This document shows, in pieces, positions 50,129 to 57,991 of a stretch of DNA of 58,042 nt. The stretch's first letter is position 1; each line of letters opens with the position of its first letter. Made by a program: the position numbers and the translations under genes. The notes beneath the pieces are model-generated. The model was given only the letters and a program-made list of their open reading frames with translations, had not been told where the DNA came from and searched no databases. Source of the DNA: an uncultured Eubacterium sp. (lineage in GTDB: Bacteria; Bacillota; Clostridia; Oscillospirales; Acutalibacteraceae); the NCBI GenBank assembly GCA_910577195.1, contig CAJTLP010000008.1, positions 1 to 58,042 on the forward strand. The letters are read 5' to 3'.

Positions 50129-51080
50129 TAAATTTTATTACTTAAATAATTTTGGTGAAAAAATAAATTTCGGTCAGGATGGTATTTTTGCTGCCTATAA
50201 TGATTTAAGAGATTATCAGTGGTCATATGAAAGCATCAACAATGTAATCACAGGCTTTACAAGGGGTATTGTTTCAAAAAAACTGCCTGTTTTGTTTTTA
50301 TCTGCATCAGGGCAGAAAACAAGACAGGCAAGAAACAAGGCTTATGAAATCTTTGAAAAAGATGTTCTTGCAAAGAAAAAGGGTAAGTTGTATGTAAACG
50401 GCTATTACATGGAGTGCTGGCTTATCGGTTCAAAAAACAGTGAATATCTGAATAGTGAAAGTTACTTGCGTACAGAATTTACCGTTGTTACTGATAAGCC
50501 TGAATGGATAAAAGCAACAACATTTACTTTTGAACCTGCATCAAGTTATGTGGGTGATACAGACGTTGATTTTGACTTTGATTTTCCTATTGACCTTCAG
50601 GCAGCCCCTTTTGCAACAAATACATTCATAAACCCTTATGCTTTTTCAAGCCAGTTTATATTGAATATTTACGGTGCTTGTGATAATCCGCAGATTGAAA
50701 TAGGTGATTATACATATTCTTTCAAATGTGAATTGCTGGAGGGCGAAAGGCTGGAGGTAAACAGTCTGACAAGAAAGATTTTCAAGTACAATGCACAGGG
50801 TGTTGCTGAAAATTACTTTAATTGCCGAAATAAAGAAAATTCAGTCTTTGAGCCTATAACAAGCGGCAATAAGCAAATACAATGGAATAACGAATTTCGT
50901 TTTGACCTTATGATTGTTCAGCAGCGTTCAGAGCCTGAATGGAGTTATACTGCTGTAAGCGCATCTGATGTAAGTAATGTTGAAGTTATCAATAACAAGT
51001 ATTACTTGATAGATAACAAAGGCGAATATATCAGGGATAATTATAACGAACCTATCAGCGTTCAGACGGCAGGTGATTGA
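50121..51080 (+). CDS. Distal tail (Dit) protein
   Basis: 319 residues matching siphovirus tail family proteins of Gram-positive phages: FYYLNNFGEKINFG, FTRGIVSKKLPVLFLS, GKLYVNGYYMECWLIGS, YLRTEFTVVTDKPEWI, and a beta-rich second half. It would form the hub at the tail tip. It overlaps the tape-measure stop by 8 bases. Confidence 0.85.
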   Translation: MLDKFYYLNNFGEKINFGQDGIFAAYNDLRDYQWSYESINNVITGFTRGIVSKKLPVLFLSASGQKTRQARNKAYEIFEKDVLAKKKGKLYVNGYYMECWLIGSKNSEYLNSESYLRTEFTVVTDKPEWIKATTFTFEPASSYVGDTDVDFDFDFPIDLQAAPFATNTFINPYAFSSQFILNIYGACDNPQIEIGDYTYSFKCELLEGERLEVNSLTRKIFKYNAQGVAENYFNCRNKENSVFEPITSGNKQIQWNNEFRFDLMIVQQRSEPEWSYTAVSASDVSNVEVINNKYYLIDNKGEYIRDNYNEPISVQTAGD

Positions 51081-51082
51081 TT

Positions 51083-52072
51083 ATGGACTTTATTATTGCA
51101 GATACAAATAAAAAAGACTTGTGTTTTTTAGATGATAGCGCAAGTCTTGACTTTGATGTGGGTTCTTCTGATGATTTTCAATTCAGTATTGTATTGAATG
51201 ATTATGACACTGAAGCACATATTGAAGGCAATATATTGTATAATTTAGGCACAGAATACGGCGGTGTTTTTGATGACCCTGAAATCAGTACAAGGGACAA
51301 CAAAATAACGCTTACAGGTGACACCTTCAGGGGTATGCTGAAGAAAAAATACATTGAGCCTTCAAAGGGTGCAGATTATTATACAATCAGCGGTGAACTG
51401 AATACCTGTATTAAAACACTTATGAATAATGCGTTTTCAAATGTGTTATTTAAGGTTTCTGATAGAAACACAGGGGTTAAAGTTTCATTTACTTTTGACA
51501 GGTATTGTAATTTGCTTGACGGTATAAATAAGATGCTTGCATCAAAGTCTTACAGGTTGAGCATAAAAGCGGTAAGGATTGAAGATGACTTCTTTGTTGA
51601 ATTATCAGCAACACCGATTGTTGATTATTCAGATGACATTGAATTTTCACAGGACAGTGATATTCAATTTAAAATTAAAAGGGTAACAAACAAATACAAT
51701 TATATGATTGCACTTGGCAAAGGTGAATTAAAAGACCGCCAAGTGCTTTACTTTTATTGTGATAAGGCTGGCAATGTATCAAGTGTTGCTGCAATACCCA
51801 AAGGGGATAAAGTTAAAGTTTATCTTTATGACAATTCATCAACTGAAGATTTAAAAGGTGATGCAATCAAAAAGTTTGCTGAAATCAATTCTGTTGATGA
51901 ATATTCAATGACTATTAAAGATGATATGGAATTAGAACTTGGTGATATTGTAGGCGGCAGAGATTATATAACAGGTATGACCATTGTGCAGCCTATTACA
52001 AGAAAAATAATAAAATACAGCAACAAAAAACAAAGTATATCTTATGAAATAGGAGGTAAGGGTAATGCCTAA
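51083..52072 (+). CDS. Siphovirus tail-associated protein (Gp37-like)
   Basis: 329 residues: MDFIIADTNKKDLCFLDDSASLDFDVGSSDDFQF, TLTGDTFRGMLKKKYIEP, LLDGINKMLASKSYRL, and IGKGELKDRQ-like central part. This is the ReqiPepy6 Gp37-like/Tal family that closes the tail tip. The ATG at 51083 is used; the frame extends 6 bases up. It overlaps the next gene by 8 bases. Confidence 0.82.
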   Translation: MDFIIADTNKKDLCFLDDSASLDFDVGSSDDFQFSIVLNDYDTEAHIEGNILYNLGTEYGGVFDDPEISTRDNKITLTGDTFRGMLKKKYIEPSKGADYYTISGELNTCIKTLMNNAFSNVLFKVSDRNTGVKVSFTFDRYCNLLDGINKMLASKSYRLSIKAVRIEDDFFVELSATPIVDYSDDIEFSQDSDIQFKIKRVTNKYNYMIALGKGELKDRQVLYFYCDKAGNVSSVAAIPKGDKVKVYLYDNSSTEDLKGDAIKKFAEINSVDEYSMTIKDDMELELGDIVGGRDYITGMTIVQPITRKIIKYSNKKQSISYEIGGKGNA

Positions 52073-53042
52073 AATAATTACAGCACACACAGGCACACCG
52101 CATATTACGGCTGATGATGTAGGCGCATTGCTAAAGGCAGCAATAGGCAATAATGATTATTTGTTAAGTGATACTCCTGAAACATTTACAGCAACATTAC
52201 TTGATAATAATACCTTGCAACTGTCTGATGCAGAAGTTGTGTTGCAGGGTACACATATCAGAATACAGGCAACAGATAAGGTGACTATTGAACAGGGTCA
52301 AAATGGTATGAAACGTATTGATTTTGTTGTGTGCCGTTACAGTAAAGATGATAACGGAATCGAAAGTGCCGAAGTTGCCGTTGTTAAGGGAACACCTTCT
52401 GCATCACCAAGCGCACCTGCTGTTGTGCAGGGTGATATAAGAAATGGCGAAACGCTTCACGAAATGCCGCTGTTCAGGGTTGAAATTGAAGGCTTTACAG
52501 TTACATCAATAAAAAATGTGTGTGATACTGTAAATTCGCTTTATAGCGCCTTACAGTCTATAACAGGCTTGCAAACGCAAAGTGAAAAACATACAAATTC
52601 AATTATGGTATCAAATGTTCAAATAGCAGGGGTTAAACGTATTGCAGAGGATAACAAGACAAGATTAAATACTATATATAACAATAAATTGTTATGGTCA
52701 GGTGCTTATTATATGAATGGCTCACAGTCAATAACAATACCTGCAATCAGTAATCAGCCAAACGGCATTATTTTGGTGTTTTCAGATTATGCTAACGGCA
52801 CAGCAAATAACTGGGACTTTCAGTCTTTTGTAGTACATAAGAACACAGTAAGCAAACACAATGGTTCAGGACACCGCTTTATTATGACAACAGCACTGTT
52901 ATCATTGTTCTGTACGAAGTATTTATATATTTCAAATACAAAAATAAGCGGTCACGAAAACAATTCAAAAAGAGGAACTGCAAACAGCGGTGTTAAGTAT
53001 GAAAATACAAGATTTGTGTTGCGTTATGTAATAGGTTTTTAG
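52065..53042 (+). CDS. Tail-tip/baseplate upper-like protein
   Basis: 325 residues. N-terminal half (THITADDVGALLKAAIGNNDYLLSDTPETFTATLLDNNTLQLSDAEVVLQGTHIRI) resembles proteins that attach receptor-binding fibres. The second half (LLWSGAYYMNGSQSITIPAISNQPNGIILVFSDY) is a jelly-roll-like domain often seen at the end of clostridial phage fibres. It precedes the DGR target by 11 bases. Family assignment is moderate. Confidence 0.65.
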   Translation: MPKIITAHTGTPHITADDVGALLKAAIGNNDYLLSDTPETFTATLLDNNTLQLSDAEVVLQGTHIRIQATDKVTIEQGQNGMKRIDFVVCRYSKDDNGIESAEVAVVKGTPSASPSAPAVVQGDIRNGETLHEMPLFRVEIEGFTVTSIKNVCDTVNSLYSALQSITGLQTQSEKHTNSIMVSNVQIAGVKRIAEDNKTRLNTIYNNKLLWSGAYYMNGSQSITIPAISNQPNGIILVFSDYANGTANNWDFQSFVVHKNTVSKHNGSGHRFIMTTALLSLFCTKYLYISNTKISGHENNSKRGTANSGVKYENTRFVLRYVIGF

Positions 53043-53053
53043 GAGGTGATTAA

Positions 53054-54850
53054 ATGGGTAGAATAAGAAGTTATGACTTGTTAGAAGAATTTAAGGGTGA
53101 TGAAACTTTTGTTGTAGAAACAGACGAAGGCACAAAAAGTTTGTCTGTTGGTGCAATAAAAGCACACATTACAACAGCCGTTGAAGAAAAGGCAGATATG
53201 CTTAATCAAAATGACATAGAAGTTGCATCTGATACGGATTCGGAGTATAGTTTAACTATAACAGTAGGTGCAAAAACAGTAACTACACCGAACTTAAAAG
53301 GTAGGTCAATAAAATCAATAGATGTTGTTGCAGGGCATTTAATGATTTATTTTGTTGATGAAACAAGTATTGACTTGGGTGTGATTGACGGCAGTGTTCC
53401 TATATACGGAGTATGTAGAGATATACCAAGTCACAGCCCTGAATTGAAAAGAACAGGTGATGCGGTTGATTTAATTGCTGAAGTAGGAAAAGGCGAAATT
53501 GACGAGAAAATCAGAAATGATTTTGATAGTATATATCCGTGGAGTGAAATCAAAAGATGTACTCTTGCTGATGATGGTACAGTAACATCATACAGGGGTG
53601 ACCCTGATTATACTGAAAACGGCAGTAAGGGACAGGTAATGGTTGAAATACCGAAGTTTTACCTTGCACATTATTTTGATGAAAGCGGCGCAAAAGAATA
53701 CTGGAGCATATCAAAAGAAAAAATCAATAATAAATACAGATTACCTAAACCGTTTATTGCAAAAGATGGTACAGAACTTGATAAGATATATATTGCTGCT
53801 TTCAAAACAACGAACGAAGCAAGTGGTATGCTTGACAGTAGGGGCGGTGATTTTTATTCAGGTACATTTACATATGCTAATGCAATCGAGTTTGCAAAAG
53901 CAAGAGGTAAGAATTGGCATCATTTTGACCTTGCCGAACTTACGGATGTAATTTATCCGCTGTTTATTATTGAATTTGCAACGCTTAATTCACAATCTGT
54001 GTTTTACGGTAATTGCGTTTATAGCAAATACCCAAGTGAAGACAATGTGTATATCTGTGAAAATCATTGCTGGGGTGACTGGACAGATGAAACCGAAAGT
54101 ATAGTTGATAACGGTTTTTATTTCTGTGCCGATAATGTGAATTGTGAATATTTTGTTGGTCAGGAAATAAATATAAAAACAACAGAAGAATATGCAACAG
54201 GTGAACTTGATTATAAAGACGGTGACAATTCAGTAGCAACAAGGAAGATTGTAGATATTGAAGTTGTACATACTGATGAAGATGGTAATGAATATTGTTA
54301 TCTGATATTTGACGGTGACCCTGTATTGCTTGATGCAGAAACAGCAACATTTTCTTTGAATATGGATAGAAACGGTATTACAAATTCTGTGTTAGAAAGT
54401 GCTTCATCAGGTTCACTTAAAGCAGTAGAAGGCAACTGTGAATTTGTGTATAGAGGTATTGAAAATTTATATGGTGAATACACATGGGTTGCAGGTGCAT
54501 TTGCGAAAGATGCAAAATATTATGTTACTGATAATTTTGATGCTTACGGAACTGTACTGACTGATGATTATAAAGCATTATCATATGATGCGATTGGGAA
54601 AAGCGGTTATATAACTAAATTCGGATATGATAATGATATGTCATGGGCTTTATTGCCGACAGAAGGTGGGGGTTCATCAGAAACTGATTTTTGCGACAAT
54701 TTTGCAAACAGAGGTGTTTCTACCTTGCGTAGTATTCGTTTTGGCGGCGGCACTGCTTTGTCTTGTGGGTTGTTCAGTTTCTATTGTAATATGACTACAA
54801 CTAATTCTTCGAGTTATTGCGCTCGCCTTTCTTACAGGTCATATCAATAG
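53054..54850 (+). CDS. DGR target: tail-fibre protein with variable C-type-lectin-like end
   Basis: 598 residues. The N-terminal 60 residues form a fibre-attachment coiled region. The middle (IPSHSPELKRTGDAVDLIAEVGKGEIDEK, then PWSEIKRCTLADDGTV, MVEIPKFYLAHYF) matches phage tip proteins found with DGRs. The C-terminal fold (DMSWALLPTEGGGSS, FANRGVSTLRSIRFGGGTA, CGLFSFYCNMT, CARLSYRSYQ) fits the ligand-binding CLec domain whose surface codons are diversified. The variable region is codons about 568-592. The SD is AGGAGGTGA. The template and RT lie directly downstream. Confidence 0.88.
   Translation: MGRIRSYDLLEEFKGDETFVVETDEGTKSLSVGAIKAHITTAVEEKADMLNQNDIEVASDTDSEYSLTITVGAKTVTTPNLKGRSIKSIDVVAGHLMIYFVDETSIDLGVIDGSVPIYGVCRDIPSHSPELKRTGDAVDLIAEVGKGEIDEKIRNDFDSIYPWSEIKRCTLADDGTVTSYRGDPDYTENGSKGQVMVEIPKFYLAHYFDESGAKEYWSISKEKINNKYRLPKPFIAKDGTELDKIYIAAFKTTNEASGMLDSRGGDFYSGTFTYANAIEFAKARGKNWHHFDLAELTDVIYPLFIIEFATLNSQSVFYGNCVYSKYPSEDNVYICENHCWGDWTDETESIVDNGFYFCADNVNCEYFVGQEINIKTTEEYATGELDYKDGDNSVATRKIVDIEVVHTDEDGNEYCYLIFDGDPVLLDAETATFSLNMDRNGITNSVLESASSGSLKAVEGNCEFVYRGIENLYGEYTWVAGAFAKDAKYYVTDNFDAYGTVLTDDYKALSYDAIGKSGYITKFGYDNDMSWALLPTEGGGSSETDFCDNFANRGVSTLRSIRFGGGTALSCGLFSFYCNMTTTNSSSYCARLSYRSYQ
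54757..54834 (+). repeat. DGR variable region (VR)
   Basis: 72 bases (54757-54828) match 54920-54991 exactly. Next two bases differ (TT here, AA in the template), then CTTA is shared. The 3' end of the match is GC-rich (GCGCTCGCC), like an initiation-of-mutagenic-homing site. It lies in the last 31 codons of the target gene. Confidence 0.88.
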
Positions 54851-54855
54851 GGGGT

Positions 54856-54876
54856 CTGGGGGATTTAATCCCCCAG
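54856..54876. promoter_or_regulatory. DNA hairpin/cruciform downstream of the VR
   Basis: CTGGGGGATT (54856-54865) and AATCCCCCAG (54867-54876) are perfect inverted copies. It begins 5 bases after the target stop. In the well-studied phage BPP-1 DGR a GC-rich hairpin just beyond the VR increases homing; this one has the same place and form. Confidence 0.75.
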
Positions 54877-54902
54877 TGAGTTAAACAAAATATAGGGATT
54901 TG

Positions 54903-54998
54903 ATGTGCGGAGTGCTGTATTTGTCTTGTGGGTTGTTCAGTTTCTATTGTAATATGACTACAACTAATTCTTCGAGTTATTGCGCTCGCCTAACTTAT
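54903..54998 (+). repeat. DGR template repeat (TR)
   Basis: Core 54920-54991 is identical to the VR. It has about 14 adenines in the shared part, and all are kept in the VR; only the adenines at 54992-54993 differ (T in VR). A 5' extension back to 54903 shows little match. It lies between the hairpin and the RT gene, the common DGR arrangement, and should be part of a non-coding RNA made with the RT mRNA. Confidence 0.82.
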
Positions 54999-55109
54999 TC
55001 AATAATAAATAACTTGCACATCACTTTCCTTTCCGCTTGGAAAAAATTGAACCGTATATGACGGCGGTTAGTAGGTAAATCTCGAAAGCCGCAGAGGTGA
55101 ATAAGAAAG

Positions 55110-56177
55110 ATGAAAAGACAAGGTAATTTGTTTGAAAAAGTTTATGATATTGAAAATATAAAACTTGCTATTTGTATGGCGGCAAAAGGTAAAAGAAGCA
55201 GAAAAAATGTTCAAACCGTTCTTGATAATCTTGATTATTTTGCAATGAAATTACAAGAAATGTTGATGAACAGAGAATATGAACCGACTATATCAAAGAC
55301 AAAAGAAATCTATTGTATAACACAAAAGAAATCAAGATGCGTTGTTGTACCTGATTTTTATCCTGATTTGTGTATTCAGTGGGCTTTGATACTTCAACTT
55401 GAACCGATTATACAAAAGGGTATGTATTATTATTCTTGTGGTTCTTTGCCGAACAAAGGTATTCATTTTGCTAAAAGGCATATTGAAAAATGGCTGACAA
55501 AAGATAGGCGCAACACAAAGTATTGTTTGCAACTTGACATCAAAAAGTATTTCAATAGTATAAATTGCGGCTTCTTGAAAAATATGTTTCGTAAGAAAAT
55601 AAAAGATGCAAATATGCTTTGGCTGATTGATACAATAATTGATTGTCAAGACAAAGGAGTGCCTATGGGTTACTTTACAAGCACTTGGTTTGCAAACTTC
55701 TTTTTGCAAGAATTAGACCATTACATAAAAGAAAAACTGGGCATAGTGTATTATGTTCGTTATGTAGATGATATGGTCTTATTCGGCAGAAATAAAAAGG
55801 AATTGCATAAGGCAAGAAAACTTATTGCTGAATTTCTTAAAAACATAGGGCTTGAACTCAAATCAAATTGGCAGGTATACCGAGTTGACAAAAGGGCAGT
55901 TGATTTTCTTGGCTATCGTTATTTTAGGGGTTATACACTTTTAAGAAAAAGCCTTGCATTAAGAATAAAGCGAAAGGTCAAAAGAATTTCAAAAATGAAG
56001 AATCCGCCATACAAAAACGCAGCAGGTATTATGTCTTATCTTGGGTGGACAAAACATTGCAACGCATATAATTACTATAATAAAAATATTAAACCGTATC
56101 TTGATATGGTAAAACTTAAGGAGGTTATCAGAAATGAAAGCAGAAAGCAGCAACAGACCTTCTGCCTATCAAATTAG
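55110..56177 (+). CDS. DGR-type reverse transcriptase
   Basis: 355 residues. RT motifs in order: SRCVVVPDFYPDLCIQWAL, YYSCGSLPNKGIHFAKRHIEKWL, LDIKKYF with the first Asp (143), GVPMGYFTSTWFANFFLQELDHY, the catalytic YVDD (218-221) and the thumb entry VDFLGYR. The loop GxxxSQ typical of DGR RTs reads GYFTST here. There is no maturase or endonuclease domain, and no group II intron RNA around it. The template repeat lies 118 bases upstream. Confidence 0.92.
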   Translation: MKRQGNLFEKVYDIENIKLAICMAAKGKRSRKNVQTVLDNLDYFAMKLQEMLMNREYEPTISKTKEIYCITQKKSRCVVVPDFYPDLCIQWALILQLEPIIQKGMYYYSCGSLPNKGIHFAKRHIEKWLTKDRRNTKYCLQLDIKKYFNSINCGFLKNMFRKKIKDANMLWLIDTIIDCQDKGVPMGYFTSTWFANFFLQELDHYIKEKLGIVYYVRYVDDMVLFGRNKKELHKARKLIAEFLKNIGLELKSNWQVYRVDKRAVDFLGYRYFRGYTLLRKSLALRIKRKVKRISKMKNPPYKNAAGIMSYLGWTKHCNAYNYYNKNIKPYLDMVKLKEVIRNESRKQQQTFCLSN

Positions 56178-56637
56178 CATAAGCGAAGGCAAGGCAACAA
56201 TAAAGTTTGCTGTTAATATTGAAAAGGTTGATGTGGCTATTGATGAAACTGAAAAAGATGTTGTTTTCAAATATGACAGTTATGCGTTAATTACAAATGA
56301 CCGTCAAGAGTTAGAAGATGATGTTTCAGAAAACCTTGAACAATGGATTGAAGCTGCAAAGCAGGAAGAAATTCGCAAATTAAGTGAAGCGGTCAGAGCC
56401 AAAAGGGATAAACTTCTTGCTGAAACGGACAAAGAATTTGCACTTGACCGTGTTAATCTCACTATCCCTGAAAAGGTAACTGCATCAACAATGCTGAATG
56501 TAATAAAAGATATATTCAGCGAACTGGGAGCGGTGTGTAACGGCTCTATGGCGAGATACAGACAGGCATTAAGAGATATACCGCAACAAGAGGGTTTTCC
56601 TTATGATGTCAAGTATCCTATCAAACCGAATAATTAA
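56134..56637 (+). CDS. Tail assembly/chaperone-like protein (XkdW/DUF4376-like)
   Basis: 167 residues. The end (RAKRDKLLAETDKEFALDR, then MARYRQALRDIPQQEGFPYDVKYPIKP) has the pattern found in DUF4376/XkdW-like phage proteins after the fibre gene. The first half is a small beta domain (ISISEGKATIKFAVNIEKVDV). SD AAGGAGG lies upstream and the gene overlaps the RT gene by 44 bases, so the two may be translated together. No accessory variability determinant (Avd) is seen. Confidence 0.7.
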   Translation: MKAESSNRPSAYQISISEGKATIKFAVNIEKVDVAIDETEKDVVFKYDSYALITNDRQELEDDVSENLEQWIEAAKQEEIRKLSEAVRAKRDKLLAETDKEFALDRVNLTIPEKVTASTMLNVIKDIFSELGAVCNGSMARYRQALRDIPQQEGFPYDVKYPIKPNN

Positions 56638-56640
56638 TTA

Positions 56641-56672
56641 AACCGTGTTGGAATCTAACACGGTTATTTTTA
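56641..56672 (+). terminator. Intrinsic terminator after the DGR block
   Basis: AACCGTGTT (56641-56649) pairs with AACACGGTT (56657-56665), then ATTTTTAT. Confidence 0.85.
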
Positions 56673-56697
56673 TGTAAAAAAGAAAGAGGTATTTAAA

Positions 56698-57807
56698 ATG
56701 GATTATTTTGTAACAGATTTTAAAAATTGTTTAACACCAATTATTATTTTCCTGATATTATTTGCTATTGATTTTATATCAGGTTTATGCAAAGGCATCT
56801 TTGTTGAAGGTGTCAGCAGTTCAAAACTGCGAATGTCAGTACCTAAATTCGTAGGCTATTTTGGTATGATTTTAATGTGTATTCTGCTTGATACTTTAAT
56901 TATTACATCAACTGAAATTGAATATGCACCGATTGGCTTGATTTGCTGTGTATGTTTTTGCATAATTGAAGTATCGTCAATTATTGAGAATGCAAAGGCT
57001 CTCGGTATTAATGTACCACCTGTTGTAACGAATGTAATTGATTACATAAAAACAAGGTTGTTCAATGATAAAGAACAAAAAGGCGGCGGTTCAGGTGTGA
57101 CCTTTACTTCTTGGGTAAATAAGTATATTGGCAAAAAGACTGACTGGGATGGTGTATACGGTGTTCAGTGCGTTGATTTGATTGATTGCTATATTGCAGA
57201 TTGTCTTGCCCTAAAAAAAGGCTTTTGGGGCAACGCAAAGTACTGGTGGCTTAACAGAAACAAAAGTGCATGGCTGAAAAACAACTTTGACTTTATCACC
57301 CCAAGTTATAAAAATGGTGAATTAAAAACAGGTGATATTGGTATCCGAACAAGCGGAACATACGGTCATATTTTTATTGTTAAAGAGCCTACTGCAAACG
57401 GCAAAATGAAATATTATGACCAAAATGCTGACGGCAAAGGTGCAGCAATGACATTAAGAGAAAAACCATATACAAGTTCTTATATTAATGGTATTCTTCG
57501 CCCTAAAAATCAAAGCAATTTAAAGGTTGTCACAGCATCAGCACCTGCATATAAAGTTGGCAGCACTTATACATTGCAGGTTGATTTGAAGGTGCGTAAG
57601 GGTGCAGGTACAAACTATGCACAGAAAAAGAAAAGCGAACTTACAACAGACGGTAGAAAAAATGCCCTTAATCAGACTATGGCTGTACTGAAAAAAGGCA
57701 CAAAAATTACTGTCAAAAAGGTTCAGAAAGTCGGCAATGATGTTTGGCTTCAGATACCTTCAGGCTGGGTTTCAGGCTACTACAAAAAGAATATTTATGT
57801 AAAGTAA
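56698..57807 (+). CDS. Holin-CHAP endolysin-SH3 fusion protein
   Basis: 369 residues. Residues 11-30, 50-70 and 77-95 are membrane helices of a phage_holin_4-like domain (IDFISGLCKGI, SSKLRMSVPKFVGY). After a KGGGSG linker (128-133) comes a CHAP amidase/peptidase domain with Cys158 in GVQCVDL and His224 in YGHIFIV, then an SH3-type wall-binding end (about 285-369). All are in one frame with one SD (GAGGT). Holin and endolysin are normally separate genes. An internal GTG at 57097 (codon 134) could start a free lysin. Confidence 0.88.
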   Translation: MDYFVTDFKNCLTPIIIFLILFAIDFISGLCKGIFVEGVSSSKLRMSVPKFVGYFGMILMCILLDTLIITSTEIEYAPIGLICCVCFCIIEVSSIIENAKALGINVPPVVTNVIDYIKTRLFNDKEQKGGGSGVTFTSWVNKYIGKKTDWDGVYGVQCVDLIDCYIADCLALKKGFWGNAKYWWLNRNKSAWLKNNFDFITPSYKNGELKTGDIGIRTSGTYGHIFIVKEPTANGKMKYYDQNADGKGAAMTLREKPYTSSYINGILRPKNQSNLKVVTASAPAYKVGSTYTLQVDLKVRKGAGTNYAQKKKSELTTDGRKNALNQTMAVLKKGTKITVKKVQKVGNDVWLQIPSGWVSGYYKKNIYVK

Positions 57808-57812
57808 AATTT

Positions 57813-57847
57813 GCCCTTTGCTCTTTGTGAGCAAGGGGCTTTTTTTA
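57813..57847 (+). terminator. Intrinsic terminator after the lysis gene
   Basis: GCCC-TTGCTC pairs with GAGCAA-GGGC around a short loop, followed by T7. Confidence 0.88.
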
Positions 57848-57917
57848 TTCCATAATTATATATATTATAATGTAATAAATAATGAAAACCTATATTGAGT
57901 GAATAGTAACCTATGTA

Positions 57918-57939
57918 GTAGGAAACAAGTAGGTAACAA
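57918..57939. repeat. Two 11-bp direct repeats (right integrase arm sites)
   Basis: GTAGGAAACAA and GTAGGTAACAA, the same unit and period as the three at 45721-45753. AAACTACTG also appears near both ends (45711 and 57968). Confidence 0.7.
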
Positions 57940-57980
57940 ATATAAGCAAAAAGTACGATATTCCTTGAAACTACTGGGAA

Positions 57981-57988
57981 CTCCACCA
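57981..57988. other. attR core of prophage 2
   Basis: CTCCACCA, identical to the tmRNA 3' terminus at 45631-45638. Host sequence (tRNA-Ala) begins four bases on. Confidence 0.6.
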
Positions 57989-57991
57989 TTT

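Larger units (their letters stand above)
45639..57988. mobile_element. Prophage 2, internally deleted, with DGR
   Basis: A 12.4-kb element between the tmRNA gene and tRNA-Ala. In order: integrase, unknown, repressor (minus), cro-like, an unclear 71-aa frame, tape-measure 3' part, Dit, tail-associated protein, tip proteins, DGR target, template repeat, reverse transcriptase, tail chaperone-like, and holin-lysin fusion. Replication, packaging, capsid and most tail genes are missing: a deletion joint must lie between 48560 and 48800. The Dit-type tail indicates a siphovirus ancestor. Confidence 0.9.

Noticed and set aside
54903..55061. Possible 52-aa frame through the template repeat, with an AGGGA site
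   Set aside because: It covers the TR and non-coding spacer, and the match to the target protein follows from the DNA repeat itself. A TR is read as RNA template, so no gene is called.
55110..56177. Reverse transcriptase as group II intron or retron
   Set aside because: There is no maturase or endonuclease part and no domain V-like RNA, and no msr/msd structure is seen. A target with VR and a TR is adjacent.
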